A stretch of DNA of 64,000 bases from Fusarium oxysporum f. sp. lycopersici 4287 (GCF_000149955.1 NC_031000.1:1895178-1959177); one strand, 5' to 3'; numbered from the stretch's first letter, positions 10,646 to 22,421 are shown. A program made the numbers and translations. The notes: generated by a model not told the origin, from the sequence alone.

Positions 10646-11884
10646 ATGACTACCCACGAGGGGCCATTAGCCATGGAGAGCGAAGGTTCTTATCTCCATG
10701 CCATTAAATCTGATCCAGGAAGTCCGGGAGAGGTATGCTACCCTTCCTTACCTATAGGTCATCAGCACCAGGACCTCTCCGTTGGGCCTTCCCCTGAGGG
10801 TTCAGAGCAAGCCTGCGGAACTTGGGTCTTCACACCTCTCTGCCATTCAGATTCACCAACCGTCTACGAACCGTCCGTCGCGTCTTCGACTCAACTGCCA
10901 TCAGACTTTCCATATCAACAGCTACATTCATACAGCATTGATGACAGCCTAACATGCGCTCCAGAGTTACAACCTTATCACACACACCTATTGAAAACAA
11001 ACTTGCAGCCAGATCGGGCAGCTGTATTCCAGAGGCTATGGAATTGGTCTCTTGCCATAAGCGGTTTAGAACCCAGCGGGATTGATTATGGCAGCCCATT
11101 CAGGGCCCAGAAACCACTTGTATGGGATCTGGAAACTATTCACAGCGCTATGCAATGTGACCAGGGTCGGCTGGACTCACGCAACTTCCTGAGTCGTGGC
11201 CATATGGTTGCGCTAGCTGAAGAATTTGAGAAACGTATCGCGAGCTACGGCACTCGACATGTCTCGAGTGCAATAAGTGCATGGATGCAACTTGATGCGG
11301 GACAAGATGGGCAATCCCACGGGCCTCTCAGAGACCTGATTATTGATGAAATGACACGGGAGTTATACGCTCTTGATACACATTACAAGTTTAACCCGCA
11401 GGACAGAAAGAAGAAGCAGATAGAAAGTTGGATTCACGCGGGACGACTGTTACTGGCATTGGTGAAGGAAATGGGCTGGGGGGCGATGCTAGTCCCTGGA
11501 TTTCAGTTGACGAATGATGAGTACGTTTCAGATTTAAACCTTACCCTTGCTATCTAGTTACTAAAGAACTACAGCATCACCAAAATCGACTTGAAACACT
11601 TCAATCAGTTTGTTCAGGATGTTGAATGCTGCTATGCAGATTGGAGGAAGGAGTTGGAAGAGATATCTACCACCGTTCACAGGATACTGGTGCGTGGTCA
11701 TCCAGATGGTCAAATCCTCAGGATTCAAGGTCTCCCGAGCGGTAGCTTGCCATCAGACATGAACTGTTCACTGAGCTATTGGTTATCGTATATCGAGGAT
11801 CCCCGTTACCAGAGACCTTCTGGCCAAACACCTTTGCTTACACCCCAAAGCATTTCGGAATTTGATTACAGCACTCCTGATTGA
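10646..11884 (+). CDS. Hypothetical two-exon protein, no family recognised
   Basis: Exon 1 runs from the ATG at 10646 (10673 is also possible) to 11520 and exon 2 from 11575 to 11884. The 54-bp intron has a GTACGT donor, a TTACTAAAG branch site and an ACAG acceptor; the splice joins ...LTND to DITKIDLKHF in frame. The product is about 394 aa. The N-terminal 120 residues are Ser/Pro-rich and probably disordered. The remainder is helical, with a conserved-looking tryptophan pattern (FQRLWNWSLAISG, SAISAWMQL, GRLLLALVKEMGWG). A basic helix (QDRKKKQIESWIHAGRLLLA) could bind nucleic acid or protein. No signal peptide or membrane segment is visible. The frame is unbroken across both exons, so it is probably a living gene. 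Confidence 0.65.
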
Positions 11885-13434
11885 GGTGAGAGAGTCGAAG
11901 GTGTATTGCCCCTGTATCTAGCAAGGATCCGACTGAGACTACTGCATGCTCACTGCAATATCGAATGTCGATCCGCGGGCGGAACTCGTCAAGCCAGGCG
12001 TCATCGATATCTACATCCAAGAAGGTTCAGGGAATATATCTAAGTGTCTATTGATAAGCTCGAGGTCGATAAAGAAGTGGAACATGTTTAGCTCAGCAAA
12101 CGAGCTTGAGTCATGTAAAAGACGTTTGTATCATGCTAAACAATCCAATTCTAGTCATGGCAGGTGTACTTGAAGTGTGGTGGGAGGTATACTGTGAATT
12201 CATGAGTCAATTGACGGGTTGAACATTTTGTGCATCACCTGAAATTGATATGATGGAAGTGAGTTGACTGCTTATTCCTTTCTTTGGCAATGGCGGGACC
12301 TGGACATGATAGACCTAATGAAATCCTTTGAATTTAATAAAGTGTCATAGTGATGCAGGAAGCTAGATATAGACGTTCCGAGATTTTTATTTGAGTCAGA
12401 AGGAAAGGTCCAACAATGAGAGTGGCGAGCTTTTTGGCTCAAAAGAAAGGGTTCGTATGCGCCAAATAAAGGTCAGATTTGACAACAAAAGAGCTGTCAT
12501 AATTATCAAGACAGGCTCTAAAAATGGGTGTAGACAGCCTGGTTTTCGAGAACTTATGGGACTTACAACATGATGCGTTACTCAGGCAAGTAAGGGTCGA
12601 GTAGCACTAACCAAACAGGTTTGGCGCCAGCGACCACCGAAACTTTGGCTGGCTGAACCGTTTCTCGGGCAAGTTAGATTATTATCTGCATCCCCCCACT
12701 ACAGCCTTCCAAACTGTTAGTACGCTAATAGTTCTATCCACTCCTATCCACTCTTGTCAACGAACCAGTCCAATACGCATTTCGATTCTTGACTGAAATC
12801 ACCACCAGGCTCATTAGAAACCGCCTCCCATTTCGCAACAATCGTAAACCGAACAGCATAAGACACATGGTCCATGAAGTGGATCAACCTTTTCCAACGA
12901 CCACAAATTTGCCAAGGTTGACATTTGCGACACAACAGGGTGAGCAGCGATAGCCAGAGCGGAATTGTTCCGAAGCGCTAACAACTCCACAGTACGGAAC
13001 AATCGAAAGTGGTCTAATCTTATCTCTCGGGTCGCGCTTGTTCCTCACTGAGTTAGTTCCTTATCATAATCACCATGGAACGCTGTGTATTCATCACCAC
13101 CCTACTGCTATAATACACGAGCTCGCTGTCGCTTTGGTGGGTGAAACTGACAACAGACTGTTTTAGGGCAGTAATAGGAGCTTGGACTGCAATGAAACCT
13201 TTGCATAGGGAAGCAATTCTCTCTGCGTAATTATAAAGACCTAAAGTCTGGTGTAATAATATATTTAGAGTTTGGCAGCTGTTGTAAAAATAATAATTAT
13301 AGCCTTTAACCTTTTCTAAGGCTATTATATTTCCTAGCTTAGGGATACTTAAAGGATATATTATAAATGTAACCTCTTAGAAAATATGTTAAATAATATC
13401 CTGACTCTTCTTACTAGATTTAATACAGGCGATA
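11885..13434. other. Intergenic, weak coding traces
   Basis: No supported gene. At 12744-13002 two overlapping minus-strand frames have protein-like composition (WKRLIHFMDHVSYAVRF and MFRTVELLALRNN) and may be exons or a frameshifted relic, but no splice model was convincing. From about 13210 onward the DNA becomes AT-rich with TA-dense strings, typical of RIP-mutated repeat debris. Confidence 0.4.
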
Positions 13435-13809
13435 TGTAACGACCCTAGCGGTTACGTCACGTGTACCCCACAAAAACTCATGCAAGGCACCAGCCCCTCA
13501 ACGGTTACGGGCCAATCAGAGCTAGATCACCTCACAGACAGGATCACGACGCTCCAGGAACTACCGTGATCCAACTGCCTCAGTGATCCTCTCAGATCAC
13601 TTCTAGTATATAGACCACATTCATTAGCACTTTCATAGATTTAGCTCACCAGCTATCAATAAGACTTCTTTACATCAATAAGCCTAACAAGCATTACTTG
13701 ATCATTAACAAACGTGACAACCAATTCGCCCAGTTTAACGCCCTACGCAATCTGCAAACATAAACCTAGTACGGACTAGTTTCCCTGTTTGAAACCCATA
13801 ACCGTCACA
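13435..13809. repeat. Solo LTR (375 bp) with 5-bp target duplication
   Basis: Begins TGTAACGACC and ends CGTCACA, so it has TG...CA termini. It is flanked on both sides by the same five bases, CGATA (13430-13434 and 13810-13814). The TGTAACGACC start is like that of fungal Ty3/Gypsy LTRs. No internal polyprotein region is present, so recombination between two LTRs has removed it. A TATA-like TAGTATATAGACC near 13605 would be its promoter. Confidence 0.88.
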
Positions 13810-13986
13810 CGATAATTAAGGAATATAGACCCTTAAGGCTCTTAGGGAGGTTAATATGGCTGAGTTAGCCTTCTCCATAGGCGCCTAGCTAATTAAGCTA
13901 GATTTTAAGATTAGAAAATACTAGATAAATATATAAAAATATATTATTAAATACTTTAATTAAGCTTTATATTAGGTTTTACTATA

Positions 13987-15846
13987 ACGTGGTTGATAAG
14001 CGAATGCACCATCCAAGCGAGTGCACCAAAAATCCCTCATCCTACAACATTTTCATCTAATCAGATACTTCTCAACCACCAAAGATGTCACAACCTTTAG
14101 ATGAGGCTAGAATCCTTCTTGCACTTCAAGCCCTTCAAAATAACCCCAAATTAAGTCTCCGACGCGCTTCAAGTATCTATAAGGTTAACTATTGGAAGCT
14201 ACGTCGCCGTCAAAATGGCATTCAATCGCGACGCGATTGTATCCCGAACTCCCGGAAACTATCTGATCTAGAGGAACAGATAATAGTTCAATTCCTCCTT
14301 GATCTGGATTCGCGAGGATTTCCTGCGCGACTGCGTTTTGTAGAAGAAATGGCTAATTCTCTTCTTGCCGACCGCGACGCATCACCTGTCGGCAAACGTT
14401 GGGCTCATAACTTCGTAAAGCGACAACCAGAGCTAAAGACGCGTTTATTTCGGAGATGTGGCTATCAGAGAGCTAAATGCGAAGATCCGACTATTATTCG
14501 TGGCTGGTTCAGGCTTGTACAGAACACAATCGCGAAGTATGGTATCCGATCGGATGATATCTGGAACTTTGATGAGACTGGCTTTATGATGGGCCTTATA
14601 ATGGCCGGAATGGCAGCTACAGGCTCAGAAAGGCAAGGAAGACCAAAATCAGTGCAGCCTGGAAACCGGGAATGGATTACAGTAATTCAGGCGATTAATG
14701 CGGAAGGTCAATCGATCGCGCCGTTCATCATTGGTGCGGGCCAATATCACCTTGCCAACTGGTACCAAGAAATCAACCTCCCGGGCGATTGGGTTATTGC
14801 AACAAGCCAAAATGGGTGGACAAATAATGAGCTGGGTCTTGAGTGGCTAAAGCACTTTGACCGATCTACAACTAAACGATCAAATGCTCGATATCGTCTT
14901 CTGATCCTTGATGGTCATGAAAGCCACCACTCTACCGACTTTGAGAAATATTGTAAGGATAACAAGATTATCACGCTTTGTATGCCAGCTCATGCATCCC
15001 ACCTACTCCAGCCTCTTGATGTTGGGTGTTTTGCAGTGCTGAAAAAGGCTTATGGTCGAGAAATAGAGCATCTGATCAGATGCTCTATAACCCATATTTC
15101 TAAGACTGAGTTCTTTCCAGCCTTTTATGCCGCATTTAAAGCCACTTTTACTGAAAGCAATATCCGAGGGGGTTTTAGAGGAGCTGGACTTGCTCCTCTT
15201 GACCCAGAAGCCGTGATCTCAAAGCTTGATGTGCAGCTACGAACCCCAACGCCTCCTGGGGAGGCCAGCCAACCATTAACCCCATGGGTTTCAAAGACCC
15301 CAAAGACAGCAATTGAGGCTCAATCTCAGTCTGAATACCTCGAAAAACGAATCAGAAGACATAAAGGCAGCTCCCCAGAGTCAATAATAGAAGCCTTAAA
15401 GTCAAATACTAAAGCAACAAGGGCAGTTATGCATGAGGTTGTCTTATTGAGGAATGAGGTCCGAAATCTTCGAGATGCAAATGAGATACTAAGCCGGCGC
15501 CGGAGGGCAAAAAGGACTAGACTACAGAAAGGAGGGGCAATGACTGTACAGGATGCATCGCAAGTAATTGATCAGATGGATGTTGATGCGCAGATAGTGG
15601 CCGAATCATCGAGAAGTGGTGGTCGATGAAGGTCAGAGCGACCGGGTGGTCGGCGTTGTGGTGTATGCGGCAAGGCCGGGCATAATGCAAGGACCTGTCA
15701 GGTAGTAATTGAGACATCTGGGGAAGAGTATAGTAAGTAGATTTAATTAATTAAATGGTTTGTGGTGTTTTTAAATGGATTTGAAAGTTAAAGGCTGGGA
15801 TTTTTGGTGCACTCGCTTGGATGGTGCATTCGCTTATCAACCACGT
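13987..15846 (+). mobile_element. Pogo-type DNA transposon, near-complete copy
   Basis: An 1860-bp element with about 47-bp inverted repeats that match perfectly, flanked by TA (13985-13986 and 15847-15848). Each end starts ACGTGGTTGATAAGCG and carries two related boxes (GCGAATGCACCA and GCGAGTGCACCA) five bases apart. It encodes one transposase on the plus strand. Perfect TIRs and an almost open transposase suggest fairly recent activity. It inserted 170 bp from the solo LTR in AT-rich repeat DNA. Confidence 0.92.
14085..15629 (+). CDS. Pogo-type (DDE_1) transposase, 514 aa
   Basis: Cuts and pastes the surrounding element. The N-terminal 120 residues hold a psq/CENP-B-type HTH pair (LSLRRASSIYKVNYWKLRRR, then the Tc5-like helix up to WAHNFVKRQPELKTR). 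The DDE_1 catalytic core shows all three acidic motifs: [20 protein letters not shown] and [12 protein letters not shown]-terminal coiled-coil-like segment (EVVLLRNEVRNLRDANEIL) follows. An in-frame TGA at 15627-15629 ends the frame just before a CCHC zinc knuckle (CGVCGKAGHNARTC) that stays open to 15740 in the same frame. The sister copy at 20458 has a sense codon there. The full form was thus probably 551 aa. The catalytic region has no lesion. Confidence 0.9.
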   Translation: MSQPLDEARILLALQALQNNPKLSLRRASSIYKVNYWKLRRRQNGIQSRRDCIPNSRKLSDLEEQIIVQFLLDLDSRGFPARLRFVEEMANSLLADRDASPVGKRWAHNFVKRQPELKTRLFRRCGYQRAKCEDPTIIRGWFRLVQNTIAKYGIRSDDIWNFDETGFMMGLIMAGMAATGSERQGRPKSVQPGNREWITVIQAINAEGQSIAPFIIGAGQYHLANWYQEINLPGDWVIATSQNGWTNNELGLEWLKHFDRSTTKRSNARYRLLILDGHESHHSTDFEKYCKDNKIITLCMPAHASHLLQPLDVGCFAVLKKAYGREIEHLIRCSITHISKTEFFPAFYAAFKATFTESNIRGGFRGAGLAPLDPEAVISKLDVQLRTPTPPGEASQPLTPWVSKTPKTAIEAQSQSEYLEKRIRRHKGSSPESIIEALKSNTKATRAVMHEVVLLRNEVRNLRDANEILSRRRRAKRTRLQKGGAMTVQDASQVIDQMDVDAQIVAESSRSGGR

Positions 15847-15848
15847 TA

Positions 15849-16644
15849 TATTAAAATCTTTATAAGTTATTTAGCTGTTATTAGATATAATATAATACTA
15901 ATCGGCTGCCTCCTTAAGCTTATTACTAAGCTACTATTATTAAAGTTCTTTGCTTTTAAAGATAATCCCCGGTTTTAGAAGATAGCTAATTGCAGTTATG
16001 GCTTTAAGAAAGCTAGTCTAAGTGCAGGACTAGGAGCCTTTGAGGAAAGCCTTCTTCCTAGGATTACTACTGCTAACAACTAAAAGATCTAAGCCTAGAC
16101 TTATAATAGATTAGCTGAATTTATGGCTAGAACTATAGATACTTGCTAAATCTGGCTATTATACTGCCTTTATCAATGTTAACCGTGTTCTCGGGTTTGA
16201 TCTAGCCATACTCTCTCTCCCGAATATTAAAGAAGCTTATCACATACGTTAGTTAGTATAGAAGTAGAAATACGGCGCACTTCCATTGTGCATTACTGAA
16301 TAGGCCTACGCCGTTAGAAATCGACGCTTTGTAATCAAGATGCATAATAAGACATATTCTAAGATTTTAATAACTGTTGCTATAGATGTTTGCCTGCGTT
16401 GGAGGGATGTCATTGGTCACTTCAAGAGCAACATTCTCCACGCGACAGGGGCTATTCGTATGTTCAAGACGCAGCCTGGAGATTCTACGCGATTTAAATG
16501 AAAAGCAACAGGGTTATTCTTATACAGCCATATGACGTCTTTCTTGGCTTAAGGTATATATAGACGCGCTTCCCACGCTTCAGAACCAGATATCAAAACC
16601 ACAAGATTGAATTCCAGCCCAACAAACGCCGAAGCGTTGCACCA
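15849..16644. other. AT-rich repeat debris and SDR promoter
   Basis: No gene. 15849-16200 is TA-rich with many stops in all frames, like RIP-mutated repeat. A GAAATACGGCGCACTTC near-palindrome at 16267-16283, with the flank that follows it, resembles a repeat at 29342-29400. From 16440 the base composition normalises into the promoter of the SDR gene. Confidence 0.5.
16555..16562 (+). promoter_or_regulatory. TATA box of the SDR gene
   Basis: TATATATA lies 83 bp before the ATG at 16645, followed by a CA-rich leader (ATCAAAACCACAAGATTG), the usual fungal promoter layout. Confidence 0.55.
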
Positions 16645-17900
16645 ATGCCCCCAATGTTCTTTCCTTATGAGCCAGACCTCGATGCCGGGACCACCGTCTT
16701 AGTGACAGGTGTAAGCGGGTTCGTTGGAAGCCATATCGCAGATCAGCTCCTTTCCGGAGGTTACAACGTCCGAGGCATTACTAGGGACGCTGCCAAAACT
16801 TCGTGGATAGCTTCGCTGTTTGAGAAGAAGCATGGCCCAAACAGGTTTCAACTCTATACTGTGCCCAACATTGTAGAGGCTAATGCCTTTGCTGTTGTTC
16901 TGAAAGGTGCATTCTGGAAGTATTTCGTACCGTACTCAGCTCATGATCTTCAACAGGAGTTTCGGGCGTTGTTCATGCCGCATCGGATATCACGTTTGAT
17001 TCACGCCCAGATCAAGTTATCCCTCCAACCATTGCCATGGGCTTGAATCTCCTTCGTTCAGCAGCGCAGAATCGGGATATTAGGAGATTTGTGTACACAT
17101 CATCTTGCGCTGCTGCAACGACTCCGAAACACGGGAATTGGCCGAAAATCTCAAACGACACCTGGAACGAAGAGGCGATTGAAGAAGCCTGGGCCCCGCC
17201 TCCGTATCTTCCAGACAGGGGGTTTGCAGTCTACGCGGCGAGCAAAGCACAAACTGAGAGAGAACTGTGGAAGTGGTATCACGAAAACAAGCCTGACTTT
17301 GTTCTCAATACAGGTAAGTACATCGTGGTAATTCACTGGTAGTGGTGGTTTGAGGCTTCTGAAGCTAACGAAGGCTCATATACGCAGTTCTTCCAAGCAT
17401 GAACATAGGCGAAAGCCTCGACCTGGACAACCAGGGGCACCCATCAACTTCCGGCCTCATCGAGGCTTTATTCAGGGGCAATCACGAGCCGGTTAATGCG
17501 GCTCATCAGTGTAAGTAGATATTTCGTCACTAATGGTTATATACATACTAAAACAATTTCCGCATTAGACTTCTACGTCGACGTGAAAGACACTGGGCGC
17601 CTTCATCTGGCGGCTCTTCTTCACCCTGACATATGCGATGAGCGAATCTTTGCTTATGCAGGGCCATATACTTGGCACATGATTCAAACAGTCATGAGAG
17701 ACATTTACCCTGAGAAGGAGTTCTCTCCTGATATTGCTGAGGCTGGGTTGGACCGGAGCGAGATTGTATTGGCTCCTAAGGCTGAGGGGTATTTGAAAGA
17801 GATGGGCTACAAGGGCTGGACAACTCTGGAAGAAAGTGTGAAGATGAATACGGAGGATTTGTGTGACTTTGGTACCGGACTCTCAAATAATCTATATTAG
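16645..17900 (+). CDS. Extended SDR, dihydroflavonol reductase/GRE2-like NADPH reductase
   Basis: Four exons, 16645-16906, 16957-17313, 17388-17510 and 17569-17900, sum to 1074 nt (357 aa) and all junctions stay in frame. The family reduces aldehydes or ketones with NADPH in the cytosol. Visible motifs are the N-terminal nucleotide-binding glycine pattern VTGVSGFVGSHIADQLL, the aspartate-containing stretch that intron 1 splicing restores (VVHAASDITF), the catalytic FVYTSSCAA serine region, and the active-site YxxxK in FAVYAASKAQTERELW. A C-terminal substrate-binding part ends in GYKGWTTLEESV, normal for the subfamily. The gene is intact and stands alone between two mobile blocks. The substrate cannot be told from sequence. 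Confidence 0.9.
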
Positions 17901-18480
17901 GCTGCAGCCTTATAGGCAAACTTCTCGATTGGTTTCATCCAAGGATCTTCCCTGTGCTACTGGCGATCATGCATAGAACCCGAACCAAGTCGGGCAATCC
18001 ATCTAGCACAATCCTCTCCAAACCCCCTGGCATGAGGCGGACCGGGTTCGCGGCAAGCCTAGATCAGTGGTGCAAGTGCGACGTGGGTTGATCTGTGTCG
18101 TGAGAAACTTGGCGAAATTTTGAGAGCATTGGACATCACATGTTTAATTACGCGAAAAGTCTACCACAGCTCTTATCGAGCTAAAAGCTATATCATTCGA
18201 TAGAGGAAGCTGTAAAGTATTTTGAACGTAATGAAATATCTTTTTGCAATTACATGTTGGAATTTTATGCCCGATCAAAGACGGAAAACGAGGTGCAATT
18301 CTCAAACGGTGCTCCAAAAGGTTTTTATTCCTTAGTGTTGTTACATTCGTATTACAAGCTGTTGACCATCCAATCTGCAGCTATACTTCTATGAATGATT
18401 GTTTTGACTCAAGGCAAGAACACCTCTGCCTCTTTGTTTCTATATTTGTGTGTGTCAACTGCTTTAAAATAAAGCGGGCG
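17901..18480. other. Intergenic, no gene seen
   Basis: 3' region of the SDR gene and AT-rich sequence up to the piggyBac remnant. Frames are short and unconvincing. Confidence 0.45.
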
Positions 18481-20364
18481 AAATCTCTTTGAGTGCCACA
18501 GCCCTTCAGGATGTCACGAGCACCTCATACTTTAGGTAATCACATTAGTACATGCGAGGTACGAGAAGTTCATCTCGAGACGCATTTTCTTTAAAACACC
18601 ATACAAATCAGCTTAAATCAGTCTCCATTAAAACAATAACTTCCCAAGCTACCCTAGATGAAGCACAAGATAGCTATGACCTTGATGATCACAGCTTTCA
18701 CACGCACTCACAGCGTGCAGCTGATGACCCACCGAGCTACCTATTTGTCCGGCCTAAGAAGCTGGCGATAGCCTCACTCCTTTCAACATAGAAAATAGTG
18801 GCTTTTGCACCAATATACTGCCGCCAACACCACTCGAATTATTCCAGCTTTTATACATATTTCCCTTATACAAAGCTGGATTAAATACACTAACGCCTAG
18901 GTTGCTTATCTCATTAAAATGGCGTTATCGACAACTGGAACACCATAACCGAAGGGTCAAGGATACTCAAATAGGAGGGCATCTCCACCGCAACAGCATA
19001 CATATAGCTCGGTATAATAATTTGTTTAGGAATTCATAGGGAAACATCAGTTGAAAGTCACTAGAAGTCTCCTAGCCTAGGAAATCAGTCCCCTTTACAC
19101 CCAATCATCAAATTCATACCATTAAATAAGTTCCTTCTTATCACACAGTTCATCCGCACCTTCGACCACACCCAGCTCGATGTGAGTGATGAGAGCGATC
19201 TCCCTAAGGTATTCCAAGATGCCGAGCCGTGGTCTAACCACATACAAGAAATGTCATCAGAGCTCTTTTTTCCTGGGACTAATATCACTATAGATGAGTG
19301 TATGGTCCCTTTTAAAGGCAGATCCAAAGAGACAACGATCGTCAAGAACAAACCTACGCCGGTAGGGTTCAAGATTTGGGTTGTTGCGCAACACGGCTTC
19401 TTTCTGCGGTGGCTTTGGCATGTGAAGGCATCACCATACACAGCAGTCATCGTCAAGCTGCCCTTGCCGCATGAGAAGGGGGAAAGGGGAAAGTTGAAGA
19501 CTACGGTGGCTCTCAGTAATACACAGAGGGTCATTATACACCTATGTAATTTGCTGCCAAAGCAGACATATCACGTCTTCACAGATAGCCTCTTCTCCTC
19601 GCCAAATCTCTTCCGTGCCCTTCAAGAAGCCGGCTACGGAGCCACAGGCACAGCGCGCCTAAATTGCGGCATTAGTAAGGTGCTGAAGAAGGCACAAGAG
19701 AGTGATAAGTCCGGCAATAGCGCTACTTTTCAGTATAATAAGGTAAGAGTTATCTTTATAATAGATAGCCTTGTAAGTAGTTTTAACATATTTCTATATA
19801 TTTCCCTTACTAATAAGTCTCTCTCTCTCTTTCTTAGGTCTCTTAAATCGCTTACAAAGATAATAGCCTCATGCTTTTCCTCTTAACTATACACAGCAGT
19901 GCTAATAAGGAATACATGGAGAAGAAGAGGAAGAAACTGGCTAATAAGGAAGCATAATTACAAGCAATAAGGGAAATCTTGAGTAGTAATACCTTTAAAA
20001 TCATTCCAATACCAACAGTTACTGCTAAGTATAATAACGAAATGAACCACTTTGACCGCGGCGATTAGTTACAGTTATATATAATGTACAAGCACCGATT
20101 TCGCCGTGGCCCTTGGCAGGCGCTGCCTTAGGAGTTCCTTCTTGACGTAGCACTTGCGAATAGCTTTATTTTGCAGCTTAAAACACTATGCTCTAACTAG
20201 AAGCCCTACATAACTCTTAAAGGCTACAAGGAATGCATCTATAATGCGATTGTCAATAGATAGGCAACAGAAAGCCAGGCTAGAAAGAGGAACTGTATAG
20301 GGAAGGAAGAGGACAAGGAAGATGCTACTGCACGCCTAATTCACATATAAAAAGATATTAACTA
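18481..20364 (+). mobile_element. PiggyBac-type transposon, decayed, interrupted by a pogo element
   Basis: Homologous along its length to the copy at 61.8-64 kb, beginning at a shared ATCTCTTTGAG string. The longest fragment (19182-19886) holds the DDE_Tnp_1_7 core: TIDECMVPFKGR with the first catalytic Asp, KPTPVGFKIWVVAQHGFFLRW, and FTDSLFSS with the second Asp. The third acidic region survives after stops as NEMNHFDRGD (about 20038-20068). Stops and indels after 19740 kill the frame. The copy breaks off at a TA (20363-20364), where the pogo element begins. Its 3' continuation was not identified. Confidence 0.82.
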
Positions 20365-22229
20365 ACATACATGATAAGCATGTGCACCAAACAAGTATGT
20401 GCACCAAAAATCCCTCAGCCATCACCAATGCCAGTTTAATCAATTAATGCTCAGCCAATGACCATGCCTCAACTCTATTCTGAATTTCAAATCCTTCTTG
20501 CGCTTCAAGCGCTTCGAAACAACCCAAAATTAGGTCTCCGAGGCGCTGCTAGGTTATACCAAGTTAACTATTGGGCGTTGCGTCGCCGACAAAATGGGAT
20601 CCAATCGCGACGTGACTGGATCCCGAAATCACGCAAACTAACTGATCTGGAGGAACAGATCATAATCAAGTTCATTCTCGACCTAGATTCGCGCGGATTT
20701 CCCCCACGACTACGTGGTGTGGAAGAGATGGCCAACCGACTGCTCGCCGACCGTGACGCGTCACCCGTCGGCAAGCGTTGGGCTATGAACTTCGTCAAGC
20801 GACACAAAGAGCTCAAAACGCGTTTTTTTCGTAAGTACGACTACCAGAGACCCAAATGCGAAGATCCGACTATTATTCGCAACTGGTTCAGGCTCGTGGA
20901 GAACACAATCGCTAAGTACGGCATCTGATCGGATGACATCTGGAACTTTGACGAGACCGGCTTCATGATGGGCGTCATTGCAAGTGGAATGGTCGTCACA
21001 GGTGCAGGAAGGCGTGGAAAGCCGAAATCAGTGCAGCCTGGAAATCGGGAATGGATTACTGTCATCCAGGCGATCAATGCGGAAGGTCGAGCGATGCCGC
21101 CGTTCATTATAGGTGCGGGCCAGTATCACCTCGCCAACTGGTACCGAGAAAACAACCTCCCAGGCGATTGGGCTATTGCAACATCCCAAAATGGCTGGAC
21201 TGATAATGAGATGGGCCTCGACTGGCTAAAGCACTTTGATCGGTCTACAGCCAAGCGATCCAATAGTCGCTATCGTCTTCTGGTCCTTGATGGCCACGAA
21301 AGCCACCACTCGGTCGACTTTGAGAGATATTGTAAGGAGAACAAGATCATCACGCTTTGTATGCCGCCTCATTCGTCTCATTTGCTACAGCCTCTTGATG
21401 TCGGGTGCTTTTCCATGCTTAAGCAGGCATATGGCCGGGAAATTGAACATCTGATCCGATGCTCTATAACCCACATTTCCAAAACCGAGTTCTTTCCGGC
21501 TTTTTATGCCGCATTTGAGGCCACTATGACAGAGGAAAATATCAAAGCAGCTTTTAGAGGTGCCGGGCTTGTTCCACTTGACCCGGAACATGTGGTCTCG
21601 AAACTTGATGTGCAGCTACGGACTCCAACGCAAGTTGAGGAGGAGACTGGCCCCTCTACCCCATGGGTCTCAAAGACGCCAAAGACGGTGCTTGAGGCAG
21701 GGTCGCAATCGGAGTATCTCGCAAAACGGATCAGAAGGCATCACAGCAGCTCACCAGAGTCAGTTCTGGAAGCATTGAAGTCTCTTTCCAAGGGGACCAA
21801 GGCGGTCATGCATGAGATTAGCTTATTAAAGGTTATTGAGGTCCAAGATCTTGAACGGGCGAATGAGATACTAAGCCGGCGGCGGAGGGCAAAAAGAACC
21901 TGACTATAGAAAGGAGGAGCAATGAAAATAAAGGAAGGAAGGCAAGTAATTAATCAGATGGATATCGATACGCAGGTAGTGGCTGAATCGTCGAAAAGTT
22001 GTGGTCGGGAAGGGTCAGCGCGAGGGAAAGAAAGGCGTTGTGGAGCATGTGGCAAGATAGGACATAATACAAGAACATGTCAGATAGTTGTTTCGATATC
22101 TGATGAAGAGTCTGGCGATTAGTTTCAATTGATCGGATGATTTGTCGTGTTTTTGTGATCATTTCTATTTTGAAGGTTAAGATTTGTTGGTGCACATACT
22201 TGTTTGGTGCACATGCTTATCATGTACGT
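20365..22229 (+). mobile_element. Pogo-type DNA transposon, second family, nested in piggyBac copy
   Basis: An 1865-bp element, almost the same length as the one at 13987. Its ends begin AC(A/G)TACATGATAAGC and carry two boxes, GCATGTGCACCA and GTATGTGCACCA, five bases apart, inverted at the right end. TA flanks both sides (20363-20364 and 22230-22231). The two TIRs differ by one base near the tip. Insertion into the piggyBac sequence dates it as the younger of the two. Confidence 0.9.
20458..22122 (+). pseudogene. Pogo-type transposase with three in-frame stops
   Basis: A frame of 554 codons collinear with the transposase at 14085, with the same HTH region and the same DDE_1 motifs ([30 protein letters not shown]). 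Stops occur at 20926-20928 (TGA where the other copy has CGA), 21901-21903 (TGA where it has AGA) and 21907-21909 (TAG where it has CAG). Two of the three are simple C-to-T differences, as RIP would give. The C-terminal CCHC knuckle (CGACGKIGHNTRTC) is present and unbroken at the end. All pieces remain in one frame, so decay is point mutation only and recent. Confidence 0.9.
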
Positions 22230-22339
22230 TATCACAATTTACAGATAATTGAGAGAAGTAATAAGAGTTAGACTGAGTCAGATATTTGGATTTTCACTCT
22301 AATGACCAGCTGCGTTTATTAAGGCGTACCTGTCCTAAT

Positions 22340-22421
22340 CAAGCATGTAGACAAGAAATGCGCCGCATTTCCACTTCTGCACCCATCAGAATCTCCATAT
22401 TCTTACCACAAATTTCTCCCC
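22340..22421 (+). repeat. Left inverted repeat of a 6.4-kb segment
   Basis: About 82 bp matching, in inverted orientation, 28632-28713 with roughly ten mismatches. It contains the palindrome GAAATGCGCCGCATTTC at 22355-22371. No identical flanking target bases were found outside the two repeats. Confidence 0.8.
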
